A DNA stretch of 64,000 bases. It comes from Mercurialis annua. Taxonomy: Eukaryota; Streptophyta; Magnoliopsida; Malpighiales; Euphorbiaceae. The stretch covers positions 10,542,501 through 10,606,500 of the forward strand of contig NC_065571.1 in assembly GCF_937616625.2 (NCBI RefSeq), given 5' to 3'. The translations under genes were made by a program, and so were the position numbers. The notes beneath the pieces are model-generated. The model searched no databases. It was not told where the DNA came from and saw only the letters and a program-made list of their open reading frames with translations. Below are positions 10,513 to 21,170 of this stretch, one piece after another. How positions within the stretch are numbered: position 1 is the stretch's first letter; each line of letters opens with the position of its first letter.

Positions 10513-11690
10513 TGGAGCAAAATGAAAAAGGATGTTGCGGAGTTCGTGTCTAAGTGTTTGGCTTGCCAGCAGGTAAACTTGGAACATCAGAGACCGTTTG
10601 GATATCTGCAACAGCTACCTATTCTAGAGTAGAAGTGGGAGCGGATCATTATGGATTTTGTGGTTGGTTTACCACGTATCCGGCAGGGATATGATTCAAT
10701 TTGGGTGATTGTTGACCGTATGACCAAGTCAGCTCACTTCTTACTGATCAAGGTTGCGTATTCAGCTTCGAGGTTGGCACAGTTGTACATCGACCAGATT
10801 GTTAGTCTTCATGGTGTACCAGTGTCGATTGTTTCGGATAGAGTTTCAGTTTTCACCTCTAGGTTCTAGAAATCCTTGCAAGAATCTTTGGGTTTGAGGT
10901 TGGATTTCAGTACTGCTTTTCATCCTCAAACTGACAGTCAGTCTGAGAGGATGATTCAGACTTTGGAGGATATGCTCAGAATGTGTGTGCTTGATTTTTA
11001 GGGTAGCTGAGATACTCATTTGTCTTTGATTGAGTTTTCTTATAGCAACAGTTATCACGCTAGTATCAAGATGGCAACTTACAAGGCTTTGTATCGGCGC
11101 AAGTGTCGATCTCCTATTTATTGGGAAGAGGTCGGCGAGCATAAACTTTCTGGAACAGAGATCATCCAAATTACCTCTGAGAAGGTATCTTTGATCAAGC
11201 GTAGGTTGGAGACTGCTTTTAGTCGGCACAAGAGTTATGCTGATCTTAAGCGGAAGGATTTTGAGTTTCAGGTTGGTGATTTTGTGTTCCTTCAGGTTTC
11301 GCCTATGAAAGGTGTTGTCCGTTTTGGTGTTAAGGGGAAGTTAGCACCGAGATATGTTGGGCCGTATGAGATTACAGAGAGAGTTGGAGCAGTTGCTTAT
11401 CGTTTGACTTTGCCACAAGACATGTCTTTGGTTCACCCTGTGTTTCATGTTTCGATGTTGCGGAAGTGTATTTCTGATCCTTCACATGTGATTGTTCCTC
11501 AGAGTGTCGAGATTGACCAAGAGTTATCTTACGAGGAGCGGCCTGTTGAGATTGTTGATACGCAGGTGCGTAAGTTACGGAATAAGGAGATTCTGATGGT
11601 CAAAGTTCTGTGGCATAATCATTTAGTTGAGGAGTGAACTTGGGAGATGGAGTCCGATATGCGGACACGTTATCCTTTCCTCTTTTCTTG
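10513..11690 (+). pseudogene. Ty3/gypsy chromovirus pol, integrase to chromodomain (truncated, with stops)
   Basis: One frame encodes the C-terminal part of a gypsy polyprotein. It runs from the integrase zinc finger (CLAC), through the integrase core (DFVVGLP, SDRVSVF, and E in [13 protein letters not shown]), to the GPY/F-like region (VGDFVFLQVSP, RYVGPYEI, HPVFHVSMLRK) and a chromodomain-like tail (VLWHN...WEME). These mark a chromovirus, most like Tekay/Del. Protease, RT and RNase H are missing upstream. In-frame stops lie at 10630-10632, 10867-10869, 10999-11001, 11008-11010 and 11635-11637; those I can interpret look like C-to-T or G-to-A changes. The copy is dead. The 3' LTR begins at 11810. 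Confidence 0.85.
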
Positions 11691-12000
11691 AGGTACTTGG
11701 GGTTTGTTATGATTGTTGTTTGAGTTTACGTTTGGCTATGTGTGTTTGTGTTGCTTTGTTTTGTGAGTTTTCAAAATCGAGGACGATTTTGTTTTTAGGT
11801 TTGGGATAATGTAATACCCCGTGTTTTTCTAATGAATTGTCTGCTATGTTATGTGCGATCTTTGGTTGTTTGGTTGCTTTGAATCTTATTTTGGTGTTCT
11901 TACACTTTGTTTTGATGTTTGATCGTGTTTCGGTTGCGTTACGGATCGTTTGGAGCGACTTTGGGTTTAGGCCCAAAAAATCAATTTTTTGTATCTAAAA

Positions 12001-12075
12001 CCTCTGTCACGGGCGCGACAGAGGAGTTTCATGGGCGTGACAGAGCATGTCACAGGCGTGATAGACACTGCAGAG
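12001..12075. repeat. GC-rich hairpin group inside LTR L1
   Basis: CCTCTGTC-acgggcgc-GACAGAGG (12001-12024) is a perfect 8-bp stem. It is followed by related units built on 'gggcgtgacag' and 'gtcacaggcgtga'. The group lies about 190 bp from the LTR start and has no sequence match in the other LTRs, although they also carry GC hairpins. Confidence 0.7.
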
Positions 12076-13601
12076 CTCATCGTTTTTCAATTTAAACCTC
12101 CTTATTCGACCTAAAAACATTTCTATCAGTTCTTAAAACCCTAAAATGACCGAAGCCTTATTCTAAGTCATTTCCTATCATAATCCTTCTTCTTTTTTAA
12201 TCATTGGTAAGTGTTTCTAATCTAGTTTTCATTGTGTAATTTATTGGTTTAGGATTGGTGTGATTCTAGACTCAATAGCTCTTTCTATATCATAATTGTA
12301 GGCTGATTTGGATGATATTTTCTGGGTTTTGTGTTCCTTTGGCTATTCAAGAGGTATGTGATTCCATTTCATTGTTATTTCATGGAAATTGCTAGATTAT
12401 TGATGTTTATTGTGCCTTGAGTGTTGTGGTATGGAAATTACTGTTTTTGACTTATTTAAAATCTAGAAATGTTTGTTAAAACTTGTGTTTGGCTTGTTGT
12501 TGTTGTCTATATCTTAAGTATGGTGGAACTTTTGCCTAGATCTAGATGCTATGTCAATTGTGGTTTGGCTAAGGTTAAATTACTAAAGAGTTTAAGGGGC
12601 TGAAAATATATGACCTAGAGCTGATCTAATGTATTGGAATTGTGGCTATGAATGTTTAATTGTTTAGTGATTTAATTGTTGGTTTATGAACTTGTTTTTC
12701 TTTGATTTGGATTGTTCATATGGATTATATGCCTATGTATGTTAGGGGCCGCCTATATATGTTATAGGGGTGTTTTGAGTGATTTAAATATGTTGACATT
12801 GTTTTAGATTAAATGTAATCGATTGATGGAATAGTGTGAAAGTTATGTTAAGTTTTGCAAAGGTTTTGTGGTTAATTAAATTACTAATTCAGATCTGAGG
12901 TTAGGTATTTAAAAGTAAAAAAATCATGTTTGATTTCATTTAAGATTGTTTATACATGTTATTTATACCTTGGATGAAATTGCCAAGTGTTGGCAATTTG
13001 TTTGACATGTTATTGCTAATGGATTGTTGTTGTTGTTAAGCTTTATTTGAGTTCTCGCTTTTAAAATACTTTGGTTCTATATAAAGGATTTTAAACATTG
13101 GCTTTCACTCTGGCTTTTATTAGGTCGGGTTAGACTTGTATCGCTCGACATGTTGTGTTGAGATTATAGTATGGCTTATGGCTAGTGCACTACTTTGGAA
13201 TTTCAATTGGTTTTAAAATGTTCTATCTAAGTTTGGTAAGAACTCTAGATTTTTTTTTTAAACGTGAACTCGTATAAACTTAACTAGTTTATGGATTGGT
13301 AAAAGTGTATGTATACTTTAGCTTGTATGTTGGATGTGGTTTGAGATGCTAGTCCTATGTGGAGTTTAATATTCTTAGAATTAGGGGTTGTTTGGATTTT
13401 GACTTATGCCTTATTTTTAGACCCGTCGTCTGCTCGTGCTTCGGAGTCCGCGCAGTGTTAGTTGCTTGCTTGGATTTTCACGTGGTTTCGCAAGCAGTGA
13501 GTTTATATCGCTATTTACCGCTTTATTAAGTAAATTGTGTATTTTAATATATAAATGTTTATGACCTGGTTTTAAGTCACTATGGATCTAGATTGGAACG
13601 A

Positions 13602-13640
13602 GCTACTCGATAGGCTTATATCGAGACTGTGTGCACCGGT
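13602..13640. repeat. Conserved-context hairpin in LTR L1
   Basis: GCTA(C), then the stem CTCGATA/TATCGAG around a GGC-containing loop, then GTGCACCGGT. Equivalent sites at 26951-26991 and 39851-39890 keep the GCTAC and CACCGGT flanks and the GGC loop but have different stems. Confidence 0.6.
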
Positions 13641-14317
13641 AAGTACTATGGGATCGGCAAACTAATGTCTTACTTATGCTGGGAATTGACGAGGATTTGT
13701 TCCCATCCACTCTAGGATTCGGTGTGATACGTTATACTTACGCTGGGATCATTTAAATATTGTATTTCTGTAATGTAATATATTAGTATAAAAGTGTTTT
13801 GAGGGTTTAAAGGTTTTCACTTAATAAATATAAATAGTTGTATGAACTCATCTCAGTATATCTGACCCCATTGTTTTCTCCCATTTTCTGGTTTATGATT
13901 TTGAGCGTGTTGGAACTGCATCTTTGTTGATTTCCTCGGAGGTTCATCTTTGTTTTATATAAATATGTCAAACTCATATAAACTCTTAGACCGCAGTAGT
14001 ATTAATATATCGTTACATTTATTTGTTGTCTGCCAGATTGGCCTGACTGTTATAACTTATATATGTTGGTATGTTTACTTTGGATGTAAGTATTTATATT
14101 ATGGCTGTTATAACTTATATATGTTGGTATGTTTACTTTGGATTTGAGCCGAGCATTCGGTTATGTAATTGTAATATAAACTGTTAGACTTAGGTTGGAG
14201 ACTAGGTTGCCCCTTAGCAGTGGTTTTCATGCAGGTTTATATGTTTGTGTGGTTATCTGCGAGGAAACCATACCCATATTCTAGCGTCGGTCACGATTTC
14301 TGAATTGGGTCATGACA

Positions 14318-14680
14318 ATACTTTTATTCTCCAAGAAGTTTATTCAAATGGCGCTTAAAAAATTGTTAATCAAGATAGATTGGTTGTTGGATCTATCAAT
14401 AAAAAAGTCTTCCATTTTTTAAGAAAACAATTGTGGTCAAAGTTGACTTACATCCTTTTTTTTCCTTAAAGGTCATGTTTTATCAAACGCATGTAAAGTC
14501 TATTTTAAAATCTAAAATTCTGCAGTAGTCTTAATATCTTGACTTTGTAAATTATGAATGGACATGTATGTACATTTTGCCTATAATTGTTATAAAGTGT
14601 GCGACTTGATGAAATGAGTGAATACATGCAGAGTAAGATAATGTGAAAGTCTCTCTTGAATTGTGAGACACGTGTATAAA
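14318..14680. other. No feature recognised
   Basis: AT-rich spacer between the chromovirus LTR and the duplicated block carrying the cysteine-rich peptide locus. I saw no convincing ORF or repeat. Confidence 0.4.
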
Positions 14681-16605
14681 CGGGATGGATAATTAGTAAA
14701 GATGAATTCTAAGGTTTATTAATACTTTTGAAGCTATCATTTCCATTCCCAAGCGTCTGTTGCGACGGTGAAATCGGGTTGTGACATTCAGTCCAAATTT
14801 TAAAGCTGGTCTTATACTTCCAATAAAATTTTCACAACTAAACTTTTGATTCTAATCCTACTTTCAAAATTATATTTCTCATGTCTATTAATTGAACCTT
14901 AGAATGTTTCAATTTTTCTCCCTTCTTTAGGTTCTTCTAGCCTTTGCAACATTCTCATTTAAGTTATAGTTAATTGTTTGCAACGTTCGCTTTTGAATCT
15001 TATTAATTATGAAAAAAAGTATATTATGTTAAATTTTATGTTACTATTTTCTAATGAATACAACATTAGGCATCATAAATCATGGGTGTTTTTTTTGAGT
15101 TTCTACTAATTTTCCAATACCAAACCATTGAAATTTTTATTTTTGTTTTAGTTGTATAGTTGACTTTGTGCATTTAAATAAATTTTATCTATTGAATCCA
15201 ACAATTATCGTTTGAGATAAAATAATTTTACAATTAATTTATGAATACAATAATGTATTGATTTAAGGGAAATTTAATAATAATATGATTACAAATTTGA
15301 AAATGAGGAAGTTCAAACTTTATATTTTTATTTTCAACTTCCTTATTGTAATGTACTACATACATTTTTTTTCATGCTAATTGAAGAAATATAGGTTAAG
15401 TTTTGTTAGAATCTCCATTTTTCGTACAATCAAAGTCACTTATATTGTTCTACAGTTTTCTAAACGTTTAGCCAGCATCACTTAACCATGAATTGGCTTT
15501 CTTGTATATTTTTTTATATAAAAAGCCTGTCATGCCATATTCTTTTATTGCAAATTTACCGCTATTTTTCGTAAATTTTCATTTGACCCTAATGATTGAC
15601 TAAATCCATTTGCTTTTGTGGCCTGATTTGATGTATCATTTGTAACATTGTTCGAAGTTAGTGTTTTTGGATAACTTGAAACTTCTGACATATTTCTTTT
15701 TGGTAATCTAAATTTATGATCTTTATTATCATAATCAAATCCACCTGATTTCCCCAAACGACAAACGAGCTTGCACCTGTTGTCGCAAAATTGAGGATAA
15801 GACTTAACGCGGCTCATACATTGTGAATAACAATCTTTGTAACAAACAACATCAATATAATAATTTTCATATTTCTATGGCCATTCCCAAGATTCTCCAA
15901 CCTGTATACATACATATATCATAAATATGGTGATTACAATTTTTCTTGCAATTGTTTCTTCCATATAATACTAATGTATGTTTGAGTGTTATATGTTTTA
16001 TATTGTCTGATGTCTTTCTTTCTTTTTGTATTTTGACAGGACGAGAAAATATTTAAGAATTGTTTTAGATTGAGTTCTACATATGTTGTTATTATATATT
16101 TAATACACAACAAACTTTTCTCAGGGTTTCAGTTATCAATTTATTATATTTATGGTATGGAGGCTATTTAGGAGGAAATAATAGTTGTTAATCAGTTAAT
16201 TAGTGATGTTAACCATCATCCATCTGGATAAGGATATTTTGTTATCCAATTTTTAGCTAAAAAGCAAGTATAGATTTTTTTTTAACAAAATACATTATTC
16301 ACAAGCCAAGTTATTATTTATTTTTACTTATCACATTATTACATGAGTTCTAAAAATAAAAACATTCAAGTCAAAGCAGTTAGATTCTTATCCACATAAT
16401 GTGTTTTTAAATTTGAAAGATTTTATTTATTTCATACTTGACATGTATTTAACATATTTAGATTTGTTTTTTATTCTGTTGTAAACTATCAAATAATTAT
16501 CAAAAAAAATGAATTTCATGTCAAATAAATTAACATTACTTAATAAGTTTTTTTTTATTAAGAAACATTACTTAATAAGCTATATATATAGTTAATATAT
16601 TCTTT
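14680..16605. repeat. Segmental duplication, copy A
   Basis: Similar to about 21170-23145 across some 1.9 kb, including the flanks of the cysteine-rich peptide gene. Both copies start with a short, mutated gypsy LTR 3' end (here 14735-14788, ending 'gggttgtgaca'), so that LTR remnant was present before the duplication. Copy A carries the disabled gene. Confidence 0.75.
15545..15964 (-). pseudogene. Disabled paralogue of the six-cysteine secreted peptide gene
   Basis: Starting at the ATG at 15964, the frame runs to 15545 (140 codons including the final stop) and aligns end to end with the intact gene at 22111-22521. Codon 30 is TAG (15875-15877), where the intact copy has TGG (tryptophan), just after the predicted signal peptide. 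The six cysteines and their spacing (C-X3-C-X3-C-X10-C-X3-C-X3-C) are all conserved downstream of the stop. There is no frameshift. Either this is a very young pseudogene or a shorter downstream product starting at an internal ATG (codon 50) exists, which would lack a signal peptide and the first three cysteines; I think the former is likelier. Confidence 0.7.
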
Positions 16606-16635
16606 TATATATATTGTGTGTATATATATATAATC

Positions 16636-16864
16636 TGTGTGAGAATATCTATTTCATTAAGTGTAAAGGTATTTATATATAAGTATTGGAGTAATAGCCA
16701 AGTAGAAGACTTGGAGTACTGGCCAAGTCTTTAGATTATTGATAAGGACAAGACTTGAAGTATTGCCTTAAGTCTTGGAGTATTTTCTAAGTAAAGATCT
16801 ATATTAACAATTACAATTTCTATTAAATATACAAACTAATTAGATATTATATTTATCTTTGATA
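16636..16864 (-). repeat. 3' LTR remnant of the minus-strand copia element C (approximate)
   Basis: On the minus strand, a purine tract GAGGGGGGGA (about 16865-16875) is followed by AT-rich LTR-like sequence. The segment carries repeated 'cttggagta'/'acttgaagtattg' motifs. No opposite LTR was found beyond gag near 19800, so this is a one-ended relic. Confidence 0.55.
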
Positions 16865-19800
16865 TCCCCCCCTCAAATTGATGGTGGATGGTTAGAAAGC
16901 ATCAATTTGCCAACTTAAAACTGATGTTGATGTCGTGAGAGAGTCTTAGTAAAAATGTCTACAGTTTGAAGATCAGTTGTGATATGTAGCAGAGAAATAA
17001 TATGATTATCATAAATGTCTCAAATATGGTGACAATCCACTTCAATATGCTTGGTACGCTCATGAAATACTGTATTAGCAGTAATTTGAATTGCGCTAAT
17101 GATATCTGCTTGTAGAGGAGTAGGATCAATTTGGGAAAATCCAAGTTCACCCAATAGACCTCGAATGCAAACTATTTTAAAACAGGTAGAGGACATAGCC
17201 TGATATTCAAACTCAATGGATGACTTAGACACACGATCTTGCTTTTTACTTTTTCAAGAAATAAGAGTGTTACCAAGAAACATGCACCAACTAGTAATTG
17301 AACGTCGAGTATCAGAACAATTATTCCAATCAGCATCACTATATACACACAAACGAATGGGAGAATTCACTCGGAAGAAAAGACCTCAACCAATAGTTAC
17401 TTGCAAATATCGAATAATACGACATACAATAGACAAGTGTAGATGTGTTCGTGCTTGCTTAAACTTACTTACTTGCTGAACATCATATTAAATAGCGTTA
17501 GTTACATATAAAATCACCATCTTCACATGAATTTTCAAAAATAACATGACCTTTAAAATGTGTCAATTCCAGGCACCACCTTTAATTTATTTTCAAAAAC
17601 AACATGGATCTATTTAGGTAAACTTTTACTGACTTGGACACCCGATGGGAGTGCACGTGTCATGCCACGTCAGTAAAATCGCCACTAAAAGTTGCCGAAG
17701 TTGTTTTTGAAAAGAAACAAAAGGTGGTGCCCTGAATTGACACATTTTAAAGGTCGTGGTATTTTTGAGATTTCGTGTAAAGGTGGTGATTTTATATTTA
17801 GTTAACCCTATTAAATATCAGGCCGAGTGATAGTCAAATAATTCAAGCTTCCTACCAGTTGTCTATACATAGATGGATCAAAAAGAAAATCACCTTCCTG
17901 ACGATAATATTTAACGTTTACTTCTATAGAAGTATCAACAAAATAACCATCTTGAAGGACAACCAACGAAATCAATTCTGGAATGTATGTATATTGGTGT
18001 AAGAAATTTCCAATTGATGTAGAATGGTGATAATCAGGATGTGCACCAGACAAGGATAGTAAGGAGAATCAAGTTTCAGTTGTTGAGAAGATAGTCGATT
18101 AATCAAATACGCTGCAACTGATAAAGCTTCCACCCAAAATTTAGACGGAACTGAAGACTCCAAAATTAAAGTTCGTACAATATCCAACAAATGGTGGTTT
18201 TTGCGTTTAGCCACCACATTCTGTTGAGGAGTATAAGGACATGATCGTTGAGAAATGATACCTTTTTGCTGTAGAAAGGCTTGAAAATCTCATGACAAGT
18301 ATTCACCTCCATTATTAGATCGTAGAACCTTAATATTAGTGGAAATTGAGTCTCAATATAAGCCAAAAAGGTTTGAAAAACATCGAACACCCCAGCTTTG
18401 GTACGTAATAAATCCATGTGAAACGGCTGTAATCATCGATAAACGTCATAAAATATGTGTACTGCGCATATGAAATGACCGGAGTAATGTCCCCATCGTC
18501 AGAATGTATTATCTCAAAATATTTATTTGCACGAATTCCATATGTAGGAAATGGTAGAATCTTACTTTTTCCCAATTTGCAAGTAGAGCAATCGAAAGGC
18601 AATTAATGAGAACACTTATCCTTACCAAAAAAAACCACGCTTCATTAAATTTGACAAAATTGCATTATTTGGATGACCCAATTGTTTATGCCAACTTTCA
18701 GCCTTATTTTCAACAACAAAAGAAGCTAAAAACAACTCTTTAGGAATATTAATTGTAGCAGGAACAATCTGCCAACTTTAGACCCCTCGTGATCACCTTC
18801 CCCAAATACATGACGAAAAGAATGTCCAATATCATCAATGGATTGAATATTTTGAGATCTAGTATACTGTCGTAGATTGTGCAAAAAATCAGTTGAGCTA
18901 GTCATATGATTAGAGGCTTCATAATCGGTAAACCAAGAAGAAGGAACATGCATACCTTGACTTTGAAGGCCAAGAAGAGAAAAACCAGTGAGAATCATTT
19001 AATGTACCATTTCTAGGGTAATTGTAGAATGATTATTGCTTGTGGTTGTAGGTGAAGAACCTGAAGCGGCTGCATGAAAGGCTTGAACTTGCCCATTTTA
19101 TGGGCGAGTAGGACATTCCTTGATGATATATCCATTCTACTTACAATAATTGTAAAATTTCTTAGTACAATTGCGGGCAATAATGCCCAAACTCTTTGCA
19201 ACTATAAAATTTCATTGGTGCTTTTCCTCGGTTCTTTCCTAGAGCGCCATAAGCAACATTCACAACATCATATGTTTCTTTAGAACAATCTATGATAGCT
19301 TACATAGCCATTCTCTGCTCTTCTTGCAATAATTCACCAAATTAAAAATGCGTCCAAAGAAGGAACTAGATTCCTATTCAATAAGCTAGCTCGAGAAACT
19401 TAAAACTTTGGCTGTAATTTCATCAAAAACTAATCTCGTCTACTATTTTCATGAACCTCTTGAAGACCGATTAAGGCCTCTTTTGATGTTATACCAAAAT
19501 ATTTGCTCTACAAATTAAGAAATCCATAATATTGTTCAATATGTAGATAACCTTGATTGTAGTTGCTAATCTCAAATCCAAGTTGAAAACATTGTGCAGT
19601 ATTATCTTGATAGTATACGCGCTTCAAATAATTCCATATATCTTGAGCTGTTTCAAAGGAGCGTAAATTGTTCACCGTATGACTTAGAATCATTAGGAGC
19701 AATAGACGACCCATCGATATGACTCCAAAGTTCTTTTCCTTTTAAAAACATTATAAATTGAAATTCCGGTGCGACATAATTCTTTCCCATGCGACCGACT
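16865..19800 (-). pseudogene. Decayed Ty1/copia gag-pol (element C)
   Basis: Read from high to low coordinates, the minus strand shows gag (about 19790-19508, with FLKGKELW and IWNYLKRVYY), a degraded protease-like segment near 18950-18900, integrase (CSTCKLGK, FMTFIDDYSRFTWIYYV, then SKFWVEALSVAAYLINRL), a short end of RT (YRQLVGSLNYLTITRPDI) and RNase H (IEFEYQAMSST, then FHERTKHIEVDCHHI). Many frameshifts and stops occur, and most of the RT domain is deleted between about 18050 and 17980. A Mutator-like MITE (17495-17808) is inserted between the RT end and RNase H. The copy is not functional. Confidence 0.85.
17495..17808. mobile_element. Mutator-like MITE in copia element C (314 bp)
   Basis: Inverted-repeat ends of the GGGTTA family (left GCGTTAGTTACATATAAAAT, right ...TATATTTAGTTAACCC), with a perfect 9-bp duplication tattaaata at 17486-17494 and 17809-17817. 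It interrupts the copia RT/RNase H region, so it inserted after that element. Confidence 0.85.
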
Positions 19801-20284
19801 TGTGTTATTTTTCCCATTTTCAAGTTTAGCATTTAAGTTTAGAGTGTCTTTTACGAGTTCGTCATCTCACAAGTTGTTTTTACTTTTAAGTATGTGGAAT
19901 AAATGTTTTAAACTCTAGACCACAGTACTCGCAGTAAGTTATGTTGGTATTCTCAGGTTTTTCCGATGAATGTTTATGTTTTTTCAGCCGTATAATCGTT
20001 CATGGATATTGTATGTCGTTTCAATGTTATTTATGAATGTTGATGTCTCAAATCGTTTCGAGCAATTGTTATATTGTTTAGACTAAGGTTGGAATCTTGA
20101 ATTGTGCTGAGTGTAGTTATTTGATATTGCAGACTCGGTGGCCCCCCAAGCATTAAGATTTGCATGTATGTTTGGAATATTGTAGATTGTTTATACTTTT
20201 CTATTAGATTTGCAACGGTCTCCCGAGCAACCACTCATGTTCCCTACCGCCGGTCACGGTCTATGAAATCGGGTCATATGACAA
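19800..20284 (+). mobile_element. Fragment of a gypsy LTR (3' part)
   Basis: Contains the LTR family's landmarks in order: 'ctagaccacagtactcgcag' (compare 'ttagaccgcagtag'), 'agactcggtggcccccc', then 'accgccggtcacggt' and the terminus 'gggtcatatgaca'. It abuts the truncated 5' end of copia C. The LTR 5' part is missing. Confidence 0.6.
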
Positions 20285-21170
20285 TTCATGTGGGAAATTC
20301 ATAGGAAAAAATGAGAACTAACCTTGAGGATGTTAAAATATAATTAATAAAGTTAGAGAAAGAAAAATTGATGAAACCACTAATAACACTTTGAAAACCA
20401 CTTGAGAAAATGAGAGAAACTTCAATACATCTGTCTTTACACTTCAATTCTTCAATCTCCAAGGCAAAAGAAAGGGTTTGATCTTAAAAATTCAAGGTTT
20501 CATGCAGGATTTCTAGTTACGGTGTTTAGAAAAAGACAAGCTAATATATCTAAGAAAAAAACGAAGTAAAGAAGAAACATGGAATTTAGTTCGATAAAGG
20601 TGTTTATTTAGAGGCCTATCAGGGAACACGGTCATTTGCTATTCAGACGATTGCATGGACCTCTATTTTCATATCACAACGGTAAGTATTTAGATAATCC
20701 TCGTGGAAAATTTGGAGATATCATTTTTTTACCAGACCATGACAGTTTCGGCAAACATCCAAGTGCTATTACGAGTAATACGTGAAAATGAATTAAAACT
20801 AATTTGATTAAAACCTAATTTAAACTCTCATAATACCATTTCATAAATTCTTTATTTGACATATATTTTCTTCAAGAATTATACGGAATTTAATTCTGAT
20901 GAATGACCAAACAGTTAAAAGAATTGTAATTACAATTCACCTCGACACTTTAATTATTGTATAACCTTTTTATTCCAGTTTAAATTCTTAATTCATATTC
21001 TCATTACTCCAACCATAGATTGATTACATAAAATAAAAAAAGTTAATTATTTAAATATGACACATGTCACGTCGAGATTTTGACGGATCACATGTCACAC
21101 ATTAAAAACTTACATGACGACAGTATTGGAGTATTACAACTGGTGAGAAAACACATACATACATGCGGTG
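20285..21170. other. No gene recognised
   Basis: AT-rich sequence without a convincing ORF. A short run near 20400-20480 resembles retrotransposon leader text, but I could not classify it. Confidence 0.35.

Larger units (their letters stand above)
11810..14317 (+). mobile_element. 3' LTR of the chromovirus (L1, 2508 bp)
   Basis: Starts TGTAATACCCCG and ends GGGTCATGACA, matching the ends of three solo LTRs in this window. It directly follows the pol remnant, which identifies this LTR family as gypsy/chromovirus. The internal landmark 'ttagaccgcagtagt' near 13985 is shared with the solo LTR at 24720-27734. The LTR contains a GC-rich hairpin group near 12001 and conserved hairpins near 13602 and 13846. 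The element's 5' LTR is not in the window. Confidence 0.85.

Noticed and set aside
10846..11229. Minus-strand ORF of 127 codons
   Set aside because: Shadow of the chromovirus integrase frame on the opposite strand.
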